DNA from: Mucilaginibacter dorajii
GTDB taxonomy: Bacteria; Bacteroidota; Bacteroidia; Sphingobacteriales; Sphingobacteriaceae
Assembly: GCF_024808255.1 (NCBI RefSeq)
Contig: NZ_JANTYS010000005.1
Span: 62,001 to 126,000 of the forward strand
Reading direction: 5' to 3'
Length of the DNA stretch: 64,000 nt
Shown here: positions 55,989-64,000 of the stretch, in pieces
Layout: each line of letters begins with the position of its first letter
How positions within the stretch are numbered: position 1 is the first letter of the stretch
The notes under the pieces: generated by a model
The model's database searches: none
Told to the model about the DNA's origin: nothing
The model's input: only the letters and a program-made list of their open reading frames with translations
Program-made: the position numbers and the translations under genes

Positions 55989-56669
55989 ATGAGTATGGAT
56001 GAATATGTATCGTTTGAGCAGATTCCTTTTGGTTCGGATGATTTTGCGAACAACCCAGAATCGAGGTGCCCTTGTTTGTTATTGCTGGATACTTCGGGCT
56101 CCATGGGTGGTATGCCTATCCAACAATTGAATGAGGGGGTACTTACCCTTAAAAGCGAACTGATCAACGATCCCCTGGCTTCAAAACGGGTGGAGGTAGC
56201 TATTGTTACTTTCGGTCCGGTGAGCTTAAAACAGGATTTTACTACAGTTGATAATTTTTTCCCACAGCCGTTAAATGCCGAGGGCGACACCCCGATAGGT
56301 GCTGCCATTGCTACCGGCATTGATATGATTGCCAAACGCAAGCAAGTGTATAAAGAAAACGGAGTTGGCTATTACAAGCCATGGATCATCCTGATCACAG
56401 ATGGTGCGCCTACCGATAGCTGGCACCATGCTGCCGACCTGGTACGTGAGGGTGAAGAAAGAAACTCCTTCGCATTTTTTGCCATTGGTGTTGAGGGCGC
56501 AAGTATGGATACGCTGGCTAAACTATCGGTACGCAGTCCTATCAAATTAAAAGGCTTAATGTTCCGGGAGTTTTTCCTTTGGTTATCTTCATCAATGAAA
56601 ATGGTATCGAGCAAAAATCCGGGTACTCCAACCCAATTACTGCCACCATCGGGCTGGGGAGAAGTATGA
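55989..56669 (+). CDS. TerY-like vWA domain protein (TerY-P triad)
   Basis: 226-residue von Willebrand A domain with an intact MIDAS: Asp34 in LLLLDTSGSMGG, Thr in GDTPIGAAI, Asp in LITDGAPTDSW. No signal peptide, so cytoplasmic. It overlaps the PP2C gene (ATGA) and, with it and the kinase downstream, makes the three-gene TerY-P cassette described in tellurium-resistance-type and phage-defence contexts. It probably acts as a metal-dependent scaffold regulated by phosphorylation. Confidence 0.9.
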   Translation: MSMDEYVSFEQIPFGSDDFANNPESRCPCLLLLDTSGSMGGMPIQQLNEGVLTLKSELINDPLASKRVEVAIVTFGPVSLKQDFTTVDNFFPQPLNAEGDTPIGAAIATGIDMIAKRKQVYKENGVGYYKPWIILITDGAPTDSWHHAADLVREGEERNSFAFFAIGVEGASMDTLAKLSVRSPIKLKGLMFREFFLWLSSSMKMVSSKNPGTPTQLLPPSGWGEV

Positions 56670-57448
56670 TCTGGAAGGTTATTGCCCAAAGCGTTATTGG
56701 TTCATCACATGTAGCAGGCGGTAAAAGCTGCGAAGATGCTGTGCACTATTGCCAGATACTGTTACCAGATGGTGACGAAGCGCTGATAGGCTTTGTAAGT
56801 GATGGTGCAGGAAGTGCGATTTACGCGGCCGAGGCTTCGGCCACCGCTGTAAAACAAGGTGCTGAAATTTTGAGCGGTTGGATTGCCGCCGAAAAAGAAA
56901 TTGATGATACCGCTTTAGTGGAACTGGCCGAACAGATCTATGATCAGCTAAACGGATTGGCCAAAGAAAAAGAGGTACCCCTGAATGAATTCTCATGCAC
57001 CTTATTGGGTTTTGTATTGCTTCCTCAAAAAGCCTGCTTTATGCAAATTGGTGATGGTGCCATTGCCCGGAACGACGGCAACGGCTATTTTACCCATCTA
57101 TGGTGGCCCCATAACGGCGAATACCAGAACACAACCACCTTCCTGATAGATGATCCAAACTTACGCAACCTTAATACCAAGTTAATACAGGAAAGCATTA
57201 CCGAAGTTGCCCTGTTTACAGATGGCCTTCAAATGCTCGCTTTGAATAACGAGACAGAAACCGTTCACCAACCATTTTTGAATGATTTGTTTAAGGTGTT
57301 ACGTATGACCGAAAGCAGAGAACATATTGACATATTAAACAACAGGTTAGCCGGCTACCTTGCCAGTGACACCATTAATAGCCGCACAGACGATGATAAA
57401 ACGCTACTGCTGGCCACAAGGTTAACCCATGGCAAACAGGTGGTATAG
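56666..57448 (+). CDS. PP2C-like serine/threonine phosphatase (TerY-P triad)
   Basis: 260 residues from the ATG overlapping the vWA stop codon; a longer frame from 56579 would lie inside the vWA gene and lacks support. Conserved metal-binding motifs: GFVSDGAGS, QIGDGAIA and FTDGLQML, with GGKSCEDAVHYC at the N-terminus. Predicted to reverse phosphorylation by the adjacent kinase. It overlaps the kinase gene by 20 bases. Confidence 0.9.
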   Translation: MIWKVIAQSVIGSSHVAGGKSCEDAVHYCQILLPDGDEALIGFVSDGAGSAIYAAEASATAVKQGAEILSGWIAAEKEIDDTALVELAEQIYDQLNGLAKEKEVPLNEFSCTLLGFVLLPQKACFMQIGDGAIARNDGNGYFTHLWWPHNGEYQNTTTFLIDDPNLRNLNTKLIQESITEVALFTDGLQMLALNNETETVHQPFLNDLFKVLRMTESREHIDILNNRLAGYLASDTINSRTDDDKTLLLATRLTHGKQVV

Positions 57449-59381
57449 CGGGTCAAAAGGCACAATGTACACCGTTGGTCGCCAGATTGGTGAAGGCGGC
57501 GAAGGCACTATTCACGAAGTGCAGGAGAACAACACGCTTGTACTTAAGGTATACAAGGAAGCCGTAGACCGGGATAAAGCCGATAAGTTGGTGTATATGG
57601 CATCGGTAACGGATCCTGAATTGGCAAAATTCGCGGCCTGGCCTATTGATGTACTTCGGGATAATGCAGGCCGGTTTGCAGGTTTTGTAATGCGCAAGCT
57701 TACCGGCTTTGTGCCTTTGCATATGCTATTTAGTCCCATGGATCGTAAAAGGCTATTCCCGGATAAAGGCTATAACTTTTTGATTCATGTGGCGCGAAAC
57801 CTGGCGACTGCTTTTCACAAGATACACCAACTGGGCATTGTGGTAGGCGATATCAATGAAGCCAATATATTGGTGAACGGAACCGGGATGATCGCTTTGA
57901 TAGATTGCGACTCTTTCCAGGTAAAAAATGGCAACCGATACTACTTTTGCGAAGTGGGCATCCCGCGCTATACCCCGCCCGAATTACTGCAAATGGGTTC
58001 GTTTGAAAAGGTAGTGCGGACGATTAATACGGATAGCTTTTCGCTGGCTACATTGATATTTCAGTTGCTTTTTATGGGGCGCGCACCTTTTACAGGCGTT
58101 AACCGCAGCAAAGGCGATTTTGAAGAAGACGCTGCTATCAAACAGCATGAGTTTGCTTACTCCTTACGCCGGGTAAATAAAAAACTTACCCCCGCTCCCA
58201 ATAGTTTAAACCTTAAGGACTTTAGCCCGGGGCTTATCAACTCTTTTCATGCCGCGTTTGAGGTTAATGCTGCCCGGCCCGAACCCAAACAATGGGTTTT
58301 GGATCTGGATGAGTTTAATAAAGAGATTATCAGGTGTGGCAGGTCTGGCTTACATTTTTATCCCAAAACGTTACAGGACTGCCCCTGGTGCTCTTTTAGA
58401 GACCGGGCCGGGATAGTTTACTTTATGGAGGATGCTCATCTGAAAGGCATTCCCGAACTACAGGATATTGAGCAATTTGTAAATGGTTTTAAATTAGAGA
58501 ACCTGGAGATTCGCAAGCTTGCCGACACCTTTACCCTGGGTACACTAAAAGCAGCACCGATAGATCCCGAGTATAAAAAGCTATTTTACAATAATAGGGC
58601 TACGCAAATCATCGCGATATTGCTTACCTTGATCATATGCTTTACGGTTAGCTGGTGGTTTATTTCATTGGGGCCTGTTTTTTTAATGATTCATAACTTT
58701 TTAGCGCCATCTTCAAAAAAATTGAAAGCTGAGCTTAATAATAAAAAAACAGAGTTTATAGGTTTACAAGATAAATTCCAGGCGCTGGTGAAAAAACACA
58801 ACCAACCGCCCGAAATGAATAAGTATAATGCATCGGCAAAAAAAATGACGGATTTGATCACCACATTCCGATCATTACCAGTTGATTTTCAGAACAAGAA
58901 AAGAAGGATTGAGGAAAAACATTACAATATCAAATACCAGGTTCATTTACAGCAGTTTGATATTCGCAATTACCCTATCCCTACTTTCGGACCGGCAAAA
59001 AAAGAACTGATCTACAACAATGGCATCCGCAACGCTGCCGACCTTCATAAGCTTCAAACGCAAAAGATCACTGGCATCGGCCCCAAAAATATCCAGATAC
59101 TTTATGATTGGCGAAGACAGATAGGTACGGGCTTTTCATATTTGCCAGACACAGTAGCCATTGACCGCGAAATTAGCTTCACAGCCAACGAGATCTACAT
59201 TAAAAAGCGCAAACTCGAAAACGAAATTAAAGCTGAATATAAAAGCCTGAACACCCTTAGGGCCAGCATCATAAACACCACCGAACTTTTAGAGAAGCAA
59301 TATGTAGCGTTGGGCTCTAAACTTTATCAAGCCCAGGTTGACCTGGAGGCTTTTGAAGGAATAGCAGGCAGTTGGTTTTAG
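57429..59381 (+). CDS. Serine/threonine kinase with membrane segments and HhH (TerY-P triad)
   Basis: 650 residues. Kinase domain at about 15-290: glycine loop IGEGGEGTIHEV, Lys in LVLKVYKEA, catalytic loop GIVVGDINEANILV (HRD replaced by VGD, Asp and Asn kept), DCDSFQ in place of DFG, and PRYTPPEL. Then a cysteine knuckle (DCPWC, about 318), two hydrophobic segments at about 393-430, a coiled coil, and a helix-hairpin-helix at about 535-560 (ITGIGPKNIQILYDW). HhH suggests nucleic-acid contact; with TM helices this is an unusual mix but matches the kinase of TerY-P cassettes. Confidence 0.88.
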   Translation: MANRWYSGSKGTMYTVGRQIGEGGEGTIHEVQENNTLVLKVYKEAVDRDKADKLVYMASVTDPELAKFAAWPIDVLRDNAGRFAGFVMRKLTGFVPLHMLFSPMDRKRLFPDKGYNFLIHVARNLATAFHKIHQLGIVVGDINEANILVNGTGMIALIDCDSFQVKNGNRYYFCEVGIPRYTPPELLQMGSFEKVVRTINTDSFSLATLIFQLLFMGRAPFTGVNRSKGDFEEDAAIKQHEFAYSLRRVNKKLTPAPNSLNLKDFSPGLINSFHAAFEVNAARPEPKQWVLDLDEFNKEIIRCGRSGLHFYPKTLQDCPWCSFRDRAGIVYFMEDAHLKGIPELQDIEQFVNGFKLENLEIRKLADTFTLGTLKAAPIDPEYKKLFYNNRATQIIAILLTLIICFTVSWWFISLGPVFLMIHNFLAPSSKKLKAELNNKKTEFIGLQDKFQALVKKHNQPPEMNKYNASAKKMTDLITTFRSLPVDFQNKKRRIEEKHYNIKYQVHLQQFDIRNYPIPTFGPAKKELIYNNGIRNAADLHKLQTQKITGIGPKNIQILYDWRRQIGTGFSYLPDTVAIDREISFTANEIYIKKRKLENEIKAEYKSLNTLRASIINTTELLEKQYVALGSKLYQAQVDLEAFEGIAGSWF

Positions 59382-59521
59382 TGCTAAGGATTAGATACTT
59401 CGAAACTTGATCCAAATCTGTATCTAAAGTCTAATAAACTCTCTAACTTAAAATATCTTGGAAACTCTTATGGATGAAGTTTTTTTGTCTTAACTCTTGA
59501 TTCTACCCTCTTGACTCTGCT

Positions 59522-60535
59522 CTACTGGTATTGTATGTAGATCGGTGCGGGTTTTAAGGCCAATACTTCTTTAGGCGTTAACATGCGGTGAGGTACGTTT
59601 TTGATATCGTTTTTATAAAATAATTTGAACCCGGTGAATTGTACAGGCTCTTCGGATATGAAATATTTATAGGTTCCTTTTTTTAGATCGGGGCCGCCCC
59701 AGCCATCCATATCCATTACTACCTGCACCTCTTTACGAAGCTTAATATCTTTATAGTTGGTAACCATCCGTTTAGTAAAGCGATGAATCACAAAAATCTT
59801 AGGAGGCAAACCATTTTTCTTTACAATATCTTTCAGATAATCAGTTACATAATTAATATCGTCTGCATCAAACGTTCCGATACGTTTGCCAGGTACACTA
59901 CCCTCTTTCATTGAAAACTCAGGGTCGATGCCTAAATGAACATTAGGCATTTTTAAATATTTTTCAAGCAAGGGTAACTCTTTTTGAACCGTGCTAAAGC
60001 CCACCTGGATGTCTAAAAACACCAATGCATTAATGCCTTTGGCCATGGTAATCACCTGGTCTATCTGGCTAAAAGGCATCCTTAAATTATGCAAACCATT
60101 ACGACCGGCATCAGCCTGGGCGGTTACACAAATGTAATGCAGCGCTGGCACAACAGGCGTTAACGTATCAGCAGCAGCCCATACTTTAACCTCGCCTTTT
60201 AGTTTTTCTAACATTGCTTTAGGGGCGTACTGACCAAGTACCCCCATATTTTTGGAATACATATTTCCGTAAAAGGCAACGATACGGTTGAATGGTAAAA
60301 TAGCCCCCGGTAATGGCAAAGGAGATTTCTTTACAGGCCACCTGCCGGTTTTATCACCATTAGCTAAACGCTTCATCAATGAATCATAGCGCATAGTATC
60401 AATAATAGCAACCTTTACAGTGGTATCTTTGATACTCTGAATTCCGATGCCGCCGGCGTAAACTTTATTAAATGAACCTGTTAAACAAACAGTCGCGACT
60501 GTTAAAAATGCAAATACCCCAGTAATTTTGTTCAT
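59522..60535 (-). CDS. Secreted protein of unknown function
   Basis: 337 residues from ATG 60535 (a TTG two codons upstream is possible). Signal peptide MNKITGVFAFLTVATVCLTG. The body is soluble and alternates strands and helices in a way that suits a TIM barrel: FNRIVAFYGNMYSKNMGVLG, PALHYICVTAQ, ALVFLDIQVGF, VHLGIDPEFSM, KIFVIHRFT, QVVMDMDGWGG. Acidic residues at strand ends hint at a glycosidase-like enzyme, but no family is recognised. Convergent with the kinase gene; HscA-type gene lies 22 bases upstream on the same strand, so the two may be co-transcribed. Confidence 0.68.
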   Translation of the reverse strand: MNKITGVFAFLTVATVCLTGSFNKVYAGGIGIQSIKDTTVKVAIIDTMRYDSLMKRLANGDKTGRWPVKKSPLPLPGAILPFNRIVAFYGNMYSKNMGVLGQYAPKAMLEKLKGEVKVWAAADTLTPVVPALHYICVTAQADAGRNGLHNLRMPFSQIDQVITMAKGINALVFLDIQVGFSTVQKELPLLEKYLKMPNVHLGIDPEFSMKEGSVPGKRIGTFDADDINYVTDYLKDIVKKNGLPPKIFVIHRFTKRMVTNYKDIKLRKEVQVVMDMDGWGGPDLKKGTYKYFISEEPVQFTGFKLFYKNDIKNVPHRMLTPKEVLALKPAPIYIQYQ

Positions 60536-60557
60536 GTACAAAGTTTAGTCCTCTATA

Positions 60558-62414
60558 TTATTCAATGCTTTTGCCACGCATCGCCGTGCTAATTGCCTGA
60601 TCCATCAAGCGCTCGGCAAAGGGGCGGGTAAATTCATTGATCTCATCAATATTTTTAAGGATAAGATCTTTGTCGTCCGTTTCAATGGCGGCTTTCAGGT
60701 TAACAAGATATTGGTTGGTTTGTTCTGTTTCTTCTGCAGTTACGTAATTACCGTTCTTTCGCAGGAAATTCTCGACAGTATAAATCATTTGTTGGCCCTC
60801 TGTACGCGCTTCTATCACCATACGCTGGCTCACATCATCTTTAGCATGCGTAATGCTATCCATCAGCATTTGTTCTACCTGCTCATCGGTAATGCCATAA
60901 GTAGGTTTAACTTCTACCTCCTGTTTAACGCCAGAGCGCAATTCTATTGCCTGTATAGTCAGGATGCCATCGGCATTCAATAAAAAGTTGATATCAACCT
61001 TGGGGAAACCGGCAGGCATACTTGGGATACCTTTCAGGTTAAATTCGGCCAGTTTACGGTTCTCTTTGATCAGGTCGCGCTCGCCCTGGTAAACCGCTAT
61101 CTTCATATTTACCTGGCCATCAATTGAAGTGGTGTATTGCCTGCCCCCTTTGGTTGGCACTTTGCTGTTTCGTGGGATAATTACATCCATCAAACCGCCC
61201 ATAGTTTCAATACCTAAGGATAAGGGCGTAACATCAAGCAATAAAATATCTTTACGGTTACCAGCCAATATATCGGCCTGGATGGCAGCGCCTAAAGCAA
61301 CAACCTCATCGGGATTCAAATTATCGTGAACAGGGCGTTCAAAAAACTCCCCAACCATTTTCTTAACCAATGCTGTCCGGGTTGATCCGCCTACCATTAC
61401 CACCTCGTCAATTTCTTTAATGGTTAGCTTGGCGTCTTTCAATGCATTTTGGCAACTGGTGATGGTTTGCTGTACTTTAGGCATGATTAGTTCTTCAAAA
61501 GTATTCCTGTCAAGCGTGCACCAGATCTCCCCTATCTTTTCATTGAACAAGCTTTGATAACTGAATGCTTTTTTTGCCTCTTCGGCCTTTAAGCGCAATT
61601 GCTGTGCTAACTCATTGTTTGCAATTACTTCGGCCTTGATAAGGTTGTTTTTTTCAATCCAGTAATCAACAATAATCCTGTCGAAATCATCGCCACCTAA
61701 AAAAGTATCGCCATTGGTTGATAGCACTTCAAAAATTCCGTTCTGGATCTGTAATATCGATACATCAAAAGTACCGCCACCCAAATCATAAACTGCTATA
61801 GTTTTTGTTTCTTCGGGATCGAGGCCAATACCGTAAGCCAAACTTGCAGCAGTAGGTTCATTAACAATGCGTAATACATCCAAACCTGCAAGTTTACCGG
61901 CATCGCGGGTAGCCTGGCGCTGTGAATCGTTAAAATAAGCAGGCACGGTGATCACAGCACGGTTTACCGGGGTTTTAAGGGCATGTTCGGCACGAGCCTT
62001 AAGCTCTTTTAATATCAGGGCCGATAGTTCAATGGGTGTATAAAACTTATCGCCAACTTTTATTTTCACCAGGCTTTCGCTATCGTCGTCAATAACTTTG
62101 TATGAAAAGAAATCTTTATAGTTTTCAATATCATGGTAACTGCGGCCAAGCAAACGTTTAACTGAAAACACAGTATTTTGCGGATCTGTAATTAGATATT
62201 CCTTAGCTTCATTGCCCACCAATACATCGCCGGTAAGGCCAAAATGTACTACCGAAGGCACCAAAACGCCTTTACCCGTATCATTTATTACATGTGGTTG
62301 TTTTTCGGGGTTAATAAATGCCACTAACGAGTTGGTGGTACCCAAATCAATACCCACTATGATGTCTTCCTTTTGCAGTGATCCTGTTGCCAGGTTTATA
62401 GAAACTTTAGCCAT
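60558..62414 (-). CDS. hscA: HscA-type Hsp70 chaperone
   Basis: 618 residues. The ATPase domain is preceded by a 17-residue extension ([15 protein letters not shown]), then [45 protein letters not shown] and [15 protein letters not shown]; substrate domain from [16 protein letters not shown]. The extension, the SVKRLLGRS segment and the end RGKSIE resemble HscA more than DnaK. HscA delivers Fe-S clusters from IscU with HscB; no isc genes are in the window. Confidence 0.85.
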   Translation of the reverse strand: MAKVSINLATGSLQKEDIIVGIDLGTTNSLVAFINPEKQPHVINDTGKGVLVPSVVHFGLTGDVLVGNEAKEYLITDPQNTVFSVKRLLGRSYHDIENYKDFFSYKVIDDDSESLVKIKVGDKFYTPIELSALILKELKARAEHALKTPVNRAVITVPAYFNDSQRQATRDAGKLAGLDVLRIVNEPTAASLAYGIGLDPEETKTIAVYDLGGGTFDVSILQIQNGIFEVLSTNGDTFLGGDDFDRIIVDYWIEKNNLIKAEVIANNELAQQLRLKAEEAKKAFSYQSLFNEKIGEIWCTLDRNTFEELIMPKVQQTITSCQNALKDAKLTIKEIDEVVMVGGSTRTALVKKMVGEFFERPVHDNLNPDEVVALGAAIQADILAGNRKDILLLDVTPLSLGIETMGGLMDVIIPRNSKVPTKGGRQYTTSIDGQVNMKIAVYQGERDLIKENRKLAEFNLKGIPSMPAGFPKVDINFLLNADGILTIQAIELRSGVKQEVEVKPTYGITDEQVEQMLMDSITHAKDDVSQRMVIEARTEGQQMIYTVENFLRKNGNYVTAEETEQTNQYLVNLKAAIETDDKDLILKNIDEINEFTRPFAERLMDQAISTAMRGKSIE

Positions 62415-62547
62415 TACTTTTACTTAACAAACGGCAAATGTACTTAGTTTTGACCGATGCTGTGTCTTTTCAATCTCTAATTAATTATTGATTTAGTGTG
62501 TTATTGATTTAGTGGATGAAAAATAGTTATAGAAATCCTGATTCAGC

Positions 62548-63861
62548 TTACGCAACCGCCTCCTTGGCCGTTATTTTATTTTGAAATAGTAAAAGTGATA
62601 TCAGCAATAAAAAGCCGATCACAAAGAACCCATCAAGTACCAATGCCGAATCACGCATTTCGCCGGTTGTGGCTTCTACAAACCCAAAGGTGAATAAGCC
62701 AACTACAATGGATAGCTTTTCGGTAACGTCATAAAAACTAAAGTACGATGCTGTATCGGGGATATTTTGAGGAATAAACTTGGAGAATGTTGAACGCGAT
62801 AGCGATTGTACGCCCCCCATTACCAGGCCAACTACGGCAGCGGCAACATAAAACTGGTTGGCATTAGCTATAAAATATACCCCTGCGCAAATCAAACACC
62901 AAATGGCCACCACAACAGAAAGCGCTTGTACGTTACCAAATTTCTCTGAAGCTTTAGCGGTAATTGCGGCGCCAATGATGGCCACCACCTGGATGATCAA
63001 AATAATAGTGATCAAAGCATCGTCGGGCATTTTTAATTCTTTAGCGGCAAAGTTGGCAGCCACCAACATAATGGTTTGTACCCCTACCGAATAAAAGAAG
63101 AAAGCAGGTAAAAATCTTTTCAATAGAGGCAACTGTTTTACCTTTTTCCAAACTTTTGCCAGCTCTTTAAAACCACCGGTTAACACATTATATTCATGTG
63201 AACCTGCGTTTGGAACACCTTTTGGGAGCAAATAAAAAGGGATCAATGAAAAACCTATCCACCAGATAGCCACAATTAAAAATGACAGCTGTGCCGAAAA
63301 ATCTTCTGTAATACCAAACCATTTGTGCCCTAATACAAACACAAAGCATAACAGTTGCACTACAATACTGCCGGCAAAACCGTAAATAAAGCCCTTGGCG
63401 CTCACGGCATCCTGCTGGTCAATAGTCGCGATCTGGGGTAAATAGGAGTTATAGAACACAAAGCCCCCACAATAGCCAACGGATGCCAGCCCGAAGCAGA
63501 TCATCCCAAACTCAAATGTGGACATTTTGAAAAAGAACAAACCAAAACAAGCCAGGGCACCAAGCCATGTAAACATTTGCAGGTAAAGCTTCTTTTGCCC
63601 TTTATAGTCGGCTATAGAGGTAAGAATAGGCAGCAATATTACAATAAGCAGGTACGAAGCACCTAATACATAATTGGAAAGCACGGTATTTACATACTTA
63701 TGCCCAAAAAAGGTGACCATGCCACCGGGGTTTTTATCCTGGGTGATGCCTACGTAATAAGCCGGAAATATAGTTGAAGTGATCACCATGTTATATGACT
63801 GGTTGGCCCAATCAAACATTGCCCATGCCCAGATGGTTTTCTTGTTGTTTTTTTCTTGCAT
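62548..63861 (-). CDS. UMF1-family MFS transporter
   Basis: 437 residues with twelve hydrophobic segments. The N-terminus TIWAWAMFDWANQSYNMVITSTIFPAYY is the signature of the UMF1/Atg22-like branch of the major facilitator superfamily. VMGGVQSLSRSTFSKFIP and PDTASYFSFYDVTEK in the second half fit as well. Substrate unknown, possibly amino acids or other small solutes. Monocistronic in the window. Confidence 0.88.
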   Translation of the reverse strand: MQEKNNKKTIWAWAMFDWANQSYNMVITSTIFPAYYVGITQDKNPGGMVTFFGHKYVNTVLSNYVLGASYLLIVILLPILTSIADYKGQKKLYLQMFTWLGALACFGLFFFKMSTFEFGMICFGLASVGYCGGFVFYNSYLPQIATIDQQDAVSAKGFIYGFAGSIVVQLLCFVFVLGHKWFGITEDFSAQLSFLIVAIWWIGFSLIPFYLLPKGVPNAGSHEYNVLTGGFKELAKVWKKVKQLPLLKRFLPAFFFYSVGVQTIMLVAANFAAKELKMPDDALITIILIIQVVAIIGAAITAKASEKFGNVQALSVVVAIWCLICAGVYFIANANQFYVAAAVVGLVMGGVQSLSRSTFSKFIPQNIPDTASYFSFYDVTEKLSIVVGLFTFGFVEATTGEMRDSALVLDGFFVIGFLLLISLLLFQNKITAKEAVA

Positions 63862-63870
63862 TGAGTTTTT

Positions 63871-64000
63871 GAGTTGGATTAGGTTGGAGTGAGTTTATTG
63901 AGTTGGATTAAGTTAGAATTTGCTGGTCGAATTGTAACTGGTTAACGGAGTTAAATATGTTAACTAACCTGTTAACTTATTCAACCCAATAAACTCACTC
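63871..64000. repeat. Repeats and inverted repeat at the window end
   Basis: GAGTTGGATTAGGTT (63871-63885) and GAGTTGGATTAAGTT (63900-63914) are direct repeats. GAGTGAGTTTATTG (63887-63900) is repeated in inverse as CAATAAACTCACTC (63987-64000), the last bases of the window, with several GTTAAC words between. Upstream of the transporter gene. The element may continue beyond the window. Confidence 0.7.

Noticed and set aside
56579..56665. Longer N-terminus for the PP2C phosphatase
   Set aside because: It lies entirely inside the vWA gene; the ATGA overlap at 56666 is the natural coupled start.
1..64000. CRISPR arrays and ordinary tRNA or rRNA genes
   Set aside because: No regularly spaced repeats and no tRNA- or rRNA-like sequences other than the tmRNA were seen on either strand.

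Overview
The window comes from a member of the Bacteroidota, most likely the Sphingobacteriaceae (Mucilaginibacter/Pedobacter-like). The signs are large TonB-dependent receptors with N-terminal carboxypeptidase-regulatory domains, a secreted protein with a type IX secretion type-B C-terminal domain, a UpxY/NusG-like antiterminator, a DUF4249 lipoprotein, a tmRNA with the proteolysis tag GENNYALAA and a TAnnTTTG-type promoter in front of it. Genus is inference from gene content only.

Layout. 1-2876 is the 3' part of an error-prone DNA polymerase (dnaE2). 2877-4535 is a gene-poor, A+T-rich stretch with two likely small peptides and a candidate regulatory module. 4536-5862 holds a small unknown gene, an HTH protein and a UpxY-like antiterminator. 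6470-31998 is one continuous same-strand exopolysaccharide (EPS) locus of 22 genes: outer-membrane export lipoprotein, tyrosine-kinase co-polymerase, Wzx-like flippase, Wzy-like polymerase, about nine glycosyltransferases, O-acyl- and acetyltransferases, a SAM methyltransferase, a GMC oxidoreductase, a partial heptose pathway (gmhA, heptose kinase, GT9 transferase), gmd and a CheY-like receiver. No priming glycosyltransferase is present in it. 32262-36550 holds a T9SS-sorted protein, a Crp/Fnr regulator and a cytochrome P450.

37025-42146 is the accessory region. An intact tmRNA gene (ssrA, minus strand) is followed downstream by a terminator, an HTH gene, about 0.8 kb of noncoding DNA with a large palindrome, and a two-gene A+T-rich cargo operon (DUF2971 protein plus an acidic-tract protein). 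Then comes a second copy of the ssrA 3' end and terminator, and a second HTH gene broken by one in-frame stop. A 39-bp perfect direct repeat including the last 16 bases of ssrA recurs at an offset of 3,761 bp. This has the anatomy of tandem insertions at ssrA, but no recombinase gene is visible.

42301-63861 returns to chromosome-like content: xthA; a TonB receptor / beta-helix lipoprotein / YncE-phosphoesterase operon; a LytS-LytTR two-component pair; a TonB receptor with DUF4249 lipoprotein; a TerY-P triad (vWA, PP2C phosphatase, Ser/Thr kinase with HhH); a secreted unknown; an hscA-type Hsp70; and a UMF1-family transporter.

All calls come from reading the sequence. No database search, alignment score or composition statistic was computed.
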